A DNA stretch of 9,377 nt from Anaerolinea sp. (GTDB taxonomy: Bacteria; Chloroflexota; Anaerolineae; Anaerolineales; Villigracilaceae): positions 1 through 9,377 of the forward strand of contig DYNS01000092.1 of NCBI GenBank assembly GCA_020720965.1, given 5' to 3'. The position numbers were made by a program, and so were the translations under genes. Within the stretch, counting starts at the first letter, position 1, and each line of letters opens with the position of its first letter. Below, piece after piece: positions 5,094 to 9,377 of this stretch. Under the pieces are notes generated by a model, which was not told where the DNA came from, did no database searches, and saw nothing but the letters and a program-made list of their open reading frames with translations.

Positions 5094-5837
5094 ATGATTT
5101 TACCCCTCTGGACGACCGAAAACATTCTTTTAACCGTTTCACTTGCTCTTACCGCCGTTTTTATGGGTCTGAGCGAGCATCTTAACCTGTTTTCGCTGGG
5201 TTACAGCAAATTTCACACGGGCAGGGGCGTTCCCTCGCGGGTGGGGATGCTGACACTGTACAGCGTTCCGGCGTTGGCGGGGTTGGCGGCGGCTTTGCCT
5301 GGCATGGCTTCCGAGAGTTTGCCACAGCGCCTCCTTTGGGTTTTGGTGGTGGGGCATTTTGCCAAAAGAGCCCTGGAAGCGGCGTTTTTGCACCGCTATA
5401 GCGGGTCTATGCAGGTTTTTAGCGCCTTCGCCATCGGAACGTATTACAGCCTGATTGCCGCCGGTTTGGTCTGGCTACGCCTGAGCGCGGTTTACGCCCC
5501 CGACCTGTGGATGTGGCTGGGGGTGGGCTTGTTTGCCATCGGAGAGGCCGCCAACGGGTATCATCACTTGCTTTTGGCAAGGTTGCGCCAAAACAAAGCC
5601 GGGTATCACATTCCGCAGGGCGGTTGGTTTGCTTACGTGGTTTGCCCGCATTATTTTTTTGAACTGGTTGCCTGGCTGGGAATTGTTTTAGTCTCCCGTC
5701 ACCTGTTTGCCGGGTTGGTGTTGTTGGCTATGACGGGCTACCTTGCCGCCCGCAGCCTTAAAACCCTTGCCTGGTATCGCCAAAAATTTACCCACTTCCC
5801 CAAAAACCGCAAAGCCATCTTCCCCTTCCTTTTCTAG
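5094..5837 (+). CDS. Steroid 5-alpha-reductase-like membrane protein (SRD5A/Tsc13 superfamily)
   Basis: This is a 247-residue polytopic membrane protein. Hydrophobic segments lie at about 9-25, 51-70, 78-90, 107-130, 137-152, 178-200 and 203-218. The conserved C-terminal reductase region is clear: NGYHHLLLARLRQ (154-166), GYHIPQGGWFAYVVCPHYFFE (170-190), YRQKF (228-232) and the terminal FPKNRKAIFPFLF (235-247), a hallmark of 3-oxo-5-alpha-steroid 4-dehydrogenase family members. The family reduces C=C bonds with NADPH and includes steroid 5-alpha-reductases, polyprenol reductase and Tsc13/TECR enoyl-CoA reductases. A bacterial lipid or enoyl substrate is likelier than a steroid. The start at 5094 lacks a well-placed ribosome site (GGAGGG is about 15 nt away), and an extended -10 six nt upstream suggests leaderless translation. 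A MaoC gene follows after 31 nt, so the two are probably co-transcribed. Family call is good; substrate is unknown. Confidence 0.85.
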   Translation: MILPLWTTENILLTVSLALTAVFMGLSEHLNLFSLGYSKFHTGRGVPSRVGMLTLYSVPALAGLAAALPGMASESLPQRLLWVLVVGHFAKRALEAAFLHRYSGSMQVFSAFAIGTYYSLIAAGLVWLRLSAVYAPDLWMWLGVGLFAIGEAANGYHHLLLARLRQNKAGYHIPQGGWFAYVVCPHYFFELVAWLGIVLVSRHLFAGLVLLAMTGYLAARSLKTLAWYRQKFTHFPKNRKAIFPFLF

Positions 5838-5868
5838 CCCTTCCACCTATCACTTCCCAGGAGTCCCC

Positions 5869-6318
5869 ATGCCCGCCCTTTTTTTTGAAGATTTTGAACT
5901 CGGACAAACCGTCACCTCCGCCGCCCGCACCATCACCGAACATGATGTCGTCACTTTCGCCGGGCTTTCCGGCGACTTTAACCAAATTCACACCGATGCA
6001 GAGTACGCCAAAAACAGCCTCTTTGGTCAGCGGGTGGCGCATGGCTTACTGGGGCTTTCGGTCGCCTCCGGGCTGGCTGTGCAGACTGGCATTTTGGGCG
6101 CCAACGTCCTCGCCTTCCGCGAGGTGGGCGAGTGGAAGTTTGCCAAGCCCGTCTTTTTGGGCGATACCATTCACGTCGTGATGGAAGTGACCGACACCAA
6201 GTCCATTGCCCGGCTGGGCGGCGGTAATGTCACCCTCAGCGTTAAGGTGAATAATCAGCGCGGCGAAACCGTGATGAAAGGGCTATGGACGGTTCTGGTC
6301 AAGTTCCGCCCTGCCTGA
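5869..6318 (+). CDS. MaoC-family hot-dog dehydratase/hydratase
   Basis: This 149-residue single hot-dog-fold protein is of normal length for the family. The catalytic signature of (R)-specific enoyl-CoA hydratases is present as FAGLSGDFNQIHTDAEYA (30-47). D36 and H41 correspond to D31 and H36 of Aeromonas PhaJ, followed by FGQRVAHGLLG (about 52-62). The expected reaction is hydration of trans-2-enoyl-CoA to (R)-3-hydroxyacyl-CoA, or the reverse. The start at 5869 is supported by AGGAG 5 nt upstream; the frame extends back to 5743, but those residues lie inside the upstream reductase gene and are Pro/Ser-rich shadow sequence. It lies between an enoyl-reductase-like membrane protein and a PBP gene on the same strand. 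Dehydration followed by enoyl reduction would be consecutive steps of acyl elongation, an inference from the neighbour. Confidence 0.92.
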   Translation: MPALFFEDFELGQTVTSAARTITEHDVVTFAGLSGDFNQIHTDAEYAKNSLFGQRVAHGLLGLSVASGLAVQTGILGANVLAFREVGEWKFAKPVFLGDTIHVVMEVTDTKSIARLGGGNVTLSVKVNNQRGETVMKGLWTVLVKFRPA

Positions 6319-6323
6319 AATCC

Positions 6324-9300
6324 ATGAACCCAGACCCCACCTCTCCAGACCCCAACGCCACCCGGCGGCTGCCCCCGGAAGAATTGCCTCAGCCGGATGC
6401 AACCCGCGCCTCCTCGCCTCTAAGCCAGTCTCAGACTGTTTTGCCCAACCAGGCAGGCTTTTCGCGCCGCCCCAGTCCCCCTTCCCTGTACCCGGAGCCG
6501 GATATGCCCCTGCCAGAGCGGGTGAACGAAATTGACCTGAACGCCACCCGTGTCAGCCCGGCAGCCACCCGCCCGCCCCGTCCGACCCGCCCCACCCAAG
6601 CGCCTGTTTCCTGGGGCTGTCTCACACGGGCGCTGATTATCAGCCTCTTCGGACTGGTCGCCCTCTTCCTTTTGGGCGCGGTTGTGGCAGTGTTGGCGTA
6701 CTTCTCTATTGCCTCCAGCCTGCCCTCGGTGGAAGATTTGCGTGCCCGCGCCTCTCAATTTGAGACAACCCGCATTCTAGACCGCAACGGAAACACCCTC
6801 TACGAGGTGCTAGACCCCACCGCCGGGCGGCGCACCACCGTCAACCTGGCAGAAATCTCCCCCTACCTGCTTGCCGCCACCATCGCCACCGAAGATAAAG
6901 AATTCTACAACCACCCCGGCTTCGACCCGGTTGCCATTCTCCGCGCCCTGTGGAAGAACGTGGAAACCAGCGGAAGCGGACCCGGCGCCTCTACCATCAC
7001 CCAACAGTTGGCGCGTGCCCTGCTCCTTTCTCCCGAAGAGCGGTTCGAGCGCTCCTACATTCGCAAAGTCCGCGAGATTATTCTGGCGGCAGAAATTACC
7101 CGTCGTTACAGCAAAGACGAAATTTTAGAACTCTACCTCAACGAAATCTACTACGGCAACCTCGCCTATGGCATAGAAGCCGCCGCCGAAACCTACTTTG
7201 GACCTGCCATAGACGGGCAATTAACCGGCACGCCCAACGGTTTGCTGGCAGACGACCTCAACCTGGCGCAAGCATCCTTCCTGGCGGGCTTGCCCCAATC
7301 CCCGGCGGTGTACGACATCCACACCAACCGCGAAGTGACGTTGGACAGGCAACGTGCCGTCCTCTCCCTGCTCTACGAACTGAGCGTGGAGAAGAACTGC
7401 ATCACCGTCAGCAACAGCCCCCAACCCATCTGCGTCGATATTCCCTCCGCTCTGGATGCCGCCCGCGAAACCGAAGCCTTCCCCTTCCCCACCCCCAACA
7501 TTCAAATGCGCTACCCGCATTGGGTGCAATACATCCGCGCCGCGCTGGAAGAGCAGTTTGATGCTCAAACCATCTACCGTTCTGGCTTCACTGTTTACAC
7601 CACCCTGGACCCCGGACTGCAAGACCTCGCCCAAAGCCTGGTCACAAACCAGGTGACGGCGTTATATAACGAGGGGAAAAACGTCAAAAATGGGGCGTTG
7701 GTCGCCATTCAACCCGCCAGCGGGCAAATTTTGGCAATGGTCGGCTCGCCAGATTTTTATAACGATGCCATAGACGGGCAGGTGAACATGGCGATTAGCA
7801 ACACCCGTCAACCCGGCTCCGCCATCAAACCCCTCACTTTTGTTGCCGCCTTCGAGAAAGGCTGGACTCCCTCTACCCTCGTTTGGGATGTCCCCAGTGC
7901 CTTCACCCCCTCCGGCAACCCAGACGACCCGCGTGAGCCTTACATCCCGGTCAATTACGATGGCAAATTTCATGGACCCGTCACCGTGCGGGTTGCCCTG
8001 GCAAACTCATACAACATCCCGGCGGTAAAAGCCCTGCAATTTGTGGGCATCTACGATGACCCCAACACCCCCGCCAGCGAAGGGCTGATAGGCTTGGCAA
8101 CCCGCCTCGGCATCACCAGCCTCACCCGCGATGACTACGGTCTCGCCCTTACCCTCGGCGGCGGCGATGTTTCGGCGCTGGAACTGACTGGCGCTTTCGC
8201 CGTCTTCGCCAACGGCGGCAAGCGCGTGCCTCCGGTTGCCATCCTTAAAATTGTGGATACCGACCAGCAAGTTGTGTACGAACACCAACCCCCGCAAGCC
8301 GAGCAGGTTATCCGCGCCGAACACGCTTACCTCATCTCCTCCATCCTCTCGGATAACGAAGCCCGCCGACCCATGTTTGGTAGCCAATCTGCCCTGGCTT
8401 TGCCCTTTCCGGTTGCCGCCAAAACAGGCACAACCAACGACTTTAGAGATAACTGGACAGTCGGCTACACCAGCGACCTGGCAGTCGGTGTTTGGGTGGG
8501 CAACGCCGACTATACTCCCATGCAAAACACCACCGGCTTAAGCGGAGCCGCGCCCATTTGGTCCCAATTTATGAGCCAGGCAGCCCCCTCCCTCGCGGAA
8601 TCCGGCTACCCTTCCGGCTTTGCCCGCCCCAGCGGGATTGTGGATAAGGTCGTGTGCGCCATTTCCGGGGCAGAACCATCCCAATGGTGTCCCGAACAAC
8701 GCGCCGAGGTCTTCGCCGCAGACCAGCCTCCCTTGCCCGCCTCCGAAGACCTGTGGAAACAGGTCGTGGTAGATACTTGGTCTGGCGCGTATGCCACCGA
8801 AGCCTGCAAAGACTTTGTGGATGACAAACTCGCCCTCAACGTAACCGACCGCGAAGCCCGTTACTGGCTGCGAAAGGAAGACCAGGGGCAGGCATGGGCA
8901 AAGCAAATGGGCTTCGACCGCCCCGTCTTTTTTGTGCCGGACGAAGACTGTAGCGCATCCACCCCTCGCGCCAGCCTGCAAATCAACCTTGCGGAGGGCG
9001 CTCTCCTTCAGCAGGAAAAGATAGAAGTCGAAGTGCAGGCAGATGCCACCAATGGGTTGGAGCGCTGGCGACTGGAATACGCCCCCGGAGACGACCCCGC
9101 CGAAACCGACTGGAAACTGCTGATAGAAAGCGACCAGCGCGTCCCCAGCCTGCTGCCAGTCCTTACCTGGAATTTGGCGCAAACCGGCAACGGGCGCTAC
9201 ACCCTGCGCCTGCGAATGGAAAGCCAGAGCGGCGGCTATGCCGAGCGGATTTTGCACATCAAAATAGATTACACCCCCCCCACCGTCACACCCACACAAA

Positions 9301-9377
9301 CGCCCCTCCCGCCGACAGAAACCCCCACCCTGCCGCCGCCCACCGAAACCGAAACCCCCCTCCCGCCGACAGAGACA
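6324..9377 (+). CDS. Bifunctional class A penicillin-binding protein (PBP1A-like), 3' end outside window
   Basis: The frame is open for 1018 codons to the right edge, so the C-terminus is missing. A Pro-rich cytosolic tail (1-100) is followed by one transmembrane helix (about 103-130). The GT51 glycosyltransferase domain has ATEDKEFYNHPGFDP with catalytic E190, then TITQQLAR (224-231) and SKDEILELYLN..YYGNLAYGIEAAAETYFG. The transpeptidase domain has S499-A-I-K502, S562-Y-N564 and K700-T-G702. All catalytic motifs are intact, so it should polymerise lipid II glycan and cross-link peptides outside the membrane. After about residue 760 come a Cys pair (C778, C789), two more Cys (C828, C876), an Ig-like beta region (about 885-990) and a Thr/Pro-rich linker that runs off the edge. 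The ATG at 6324 lies 5 nt after the MaoC stop but has no clear ribosome site. ATG 6504, with GGAG 6 nt upstream, is an alternative start that removes 60 residues. Confidence 0.93.
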   Translation, partial: MNPDPTSPDPNATRRLPPEELPQPDATRASSPLSQSQTVLPNQAGFSRRPSPPSLYPEPDMPLPERVNEIDLNATRVSPAATRPPRPTRPTQAPVSWGCLTRALIISLFGLVALFLLGAVVAVLAYFSIASSLPSVEDLRARASQFETTRILDRNGNTLYEVLDPTAGRRTTVNLAEISPYLLAATIATEDKEFYNHPGFDPVAILRALWKNVETSGSGPGASTITQQLARALLLSPEERFERSYIRKVREIILAAEITRRYSKDEILELYLNEIYYGNLAYGIEAAAETYFGPAIDGQLTGTPNGLLADDLNLAQASFLAGLPQSPAVYDIHTNREVTLDRQRAVLSLLYELSVEKNCITVSNSPQPICVDIPSALDAARETEAFPFPTPNIQMRYPHWVQYIRAALEEQFDAQTIYRSGFTVYTTLDPGLQDLAQSLVTNQVTALYNEGKNVKNGALVAIQPASGQILAMVGSPDFYNDAIDGQVNMAISNTRQPGSAIKPLTFVAAFEKGWTPSTLVWDVPSAFTPSGNPDDPREPYIPVNYDGKFHGPVTVRVALANSYNIPAVKALQFVGIYDDPNTPASEGLIGLATRLGITSLTRDDYGLALTLGGGDVSALELTGAFAVFANGGKRVPPVAILKIVDTDQQVVYEHQPPQAEQVIRAEHAYLISSILSDNEARRPMFGSQSALALPFPVAAKTGTTNDFRDNWTVGYTSDLAVGVWVGNADYTPMQNTTGLSGAAPIWSQFMSQAAPSLAESGYPSGFARPSGIVDKVVCAISGAEPSQWCPEQRAEVFAADQPPLPASEDLWKQVVVDTWSGAYATEACKDFVDDKLALNVTDREARYWLRKEDQGQAWAKQMGFDRPVFFVPDEDCSASTPRASLQINLAEGALLQQEKIEVEVQADATNGLERWRLEYAPGDDPAETDWKLLIESDQRVPSLLPVLTWNLAQTGNGRYTLRLRMESQSGGYAERILHIKIDYTPPTVTPTQTPLPPTETPTLPPPTETETPLPPTET
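9303..9373 (+). repeat. In-frame 54-nt spaced repeat in the Thr/Pro-rich linker
   Basis: A 17-nt sequence, CCCCTCCCGCCGACAGA, occurs at 9303-9319 and again at 9357-9373. The offset is 54 nt, exactly 18 codons. Both copies encode TPLPPTE-like residues inside the PBP's C-terminal linker. It probably continues past the right edge as an extended, wall-spanning low-complexity tail. Such tracts expand and contract by slippage, so its length may vary between strains. Confidence 0.7.

Noticed and set aside
5030..5125. N-terminal extension of the crotonase to ATG 5125
   Set aside because: It would add 32 residues unlike the family and overlap the divergent reductase gene. The ATG at 5029 has AGGAG and gives the normal length.
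5743..5868. N-terminal extension of the MaoC gene to ATG 5743
   Set aside because: The extra residues are an alternate frame of the reductase gene. AGGAG before 5869 and the family alignment point to the shorter start.
8538..9299. 253-codon antisense ORF opposite the PBP gene
   Set aside because: The plus-strand frame is continuous and matches the PBP C-terminal region. The antisense frame is a composition effect.

Overview
The window is ordinary bacterial chromosome, moderately GC-rich and densely coded. It holds seven complete genes and one gene that runs off the right edge. No mobile element, CRISPR array, tRNA or rRNA was seen. The gene content, the Thr/Pro-rich linker at the end of the penicillin-binding protein and the general protein style suggest a Chloroflexota bacterium, probably class Anaerolineae. 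That placement is an inference; no marker gene is present.

Layout from left to right. (1) 117-1804, minus strand: a two-gene unit reads leftward, a metallo-beta-lactamase-fold hydrolase followed by a Crp/Fnr-type regulator. Their stop and start codons overlap as ATGA. (2) 1805-2129: a divergent control region with a minus-strand promoter, a 22-bp palindrome, a plus-strand promoter, a possible 10-codon leader ORF and a strong intrinsic terminator just before gdhA. (3) 2130-3416, plus strand: a complete glutamate dehydrogenase. (4) 3441-3462: a bidirectional terminator between two convergent genes. (5) 3470-5029, minus strand: an enoyl-CoA hydratase/isomerase followed directly by an AAC(3)-family N-acetyltransferase. 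(6) 5094 to the window end, plus strand: a steroid-5-alpha-reductase/enoyl-reductase-like membrane protein that looks leaderless, a MaoC hot-dog hydratase, and a large bifunctional class A penicillin-binding protein, with intergenic gaps of 31 and 5 nt.

How the genes may work together. The hydrolase and regulator resemble a compact signalling pair: the regulator keeps the phosphate-binding cassette of cyclic-nucleotide receptors, and the hydrolase belongs to an MBL group that includes phosphodiesterases. gdhA links 2-oxoglutarate and ammonia to glutamate, and its leader looks built for premature termination control. The crotonase, MaoC protein and membrane reductase point to acyl-CoA or lipid chemistry, and the PBP builds the cell wall.

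The signal most worth a second look is the gdhA leader: promoter, mini-ORF whose stop codon touches the hairpin, and an 11-bp terminator stem ending shortly before the gdhA ribosome site. It does not match any riboswitch or leader class I could recall.
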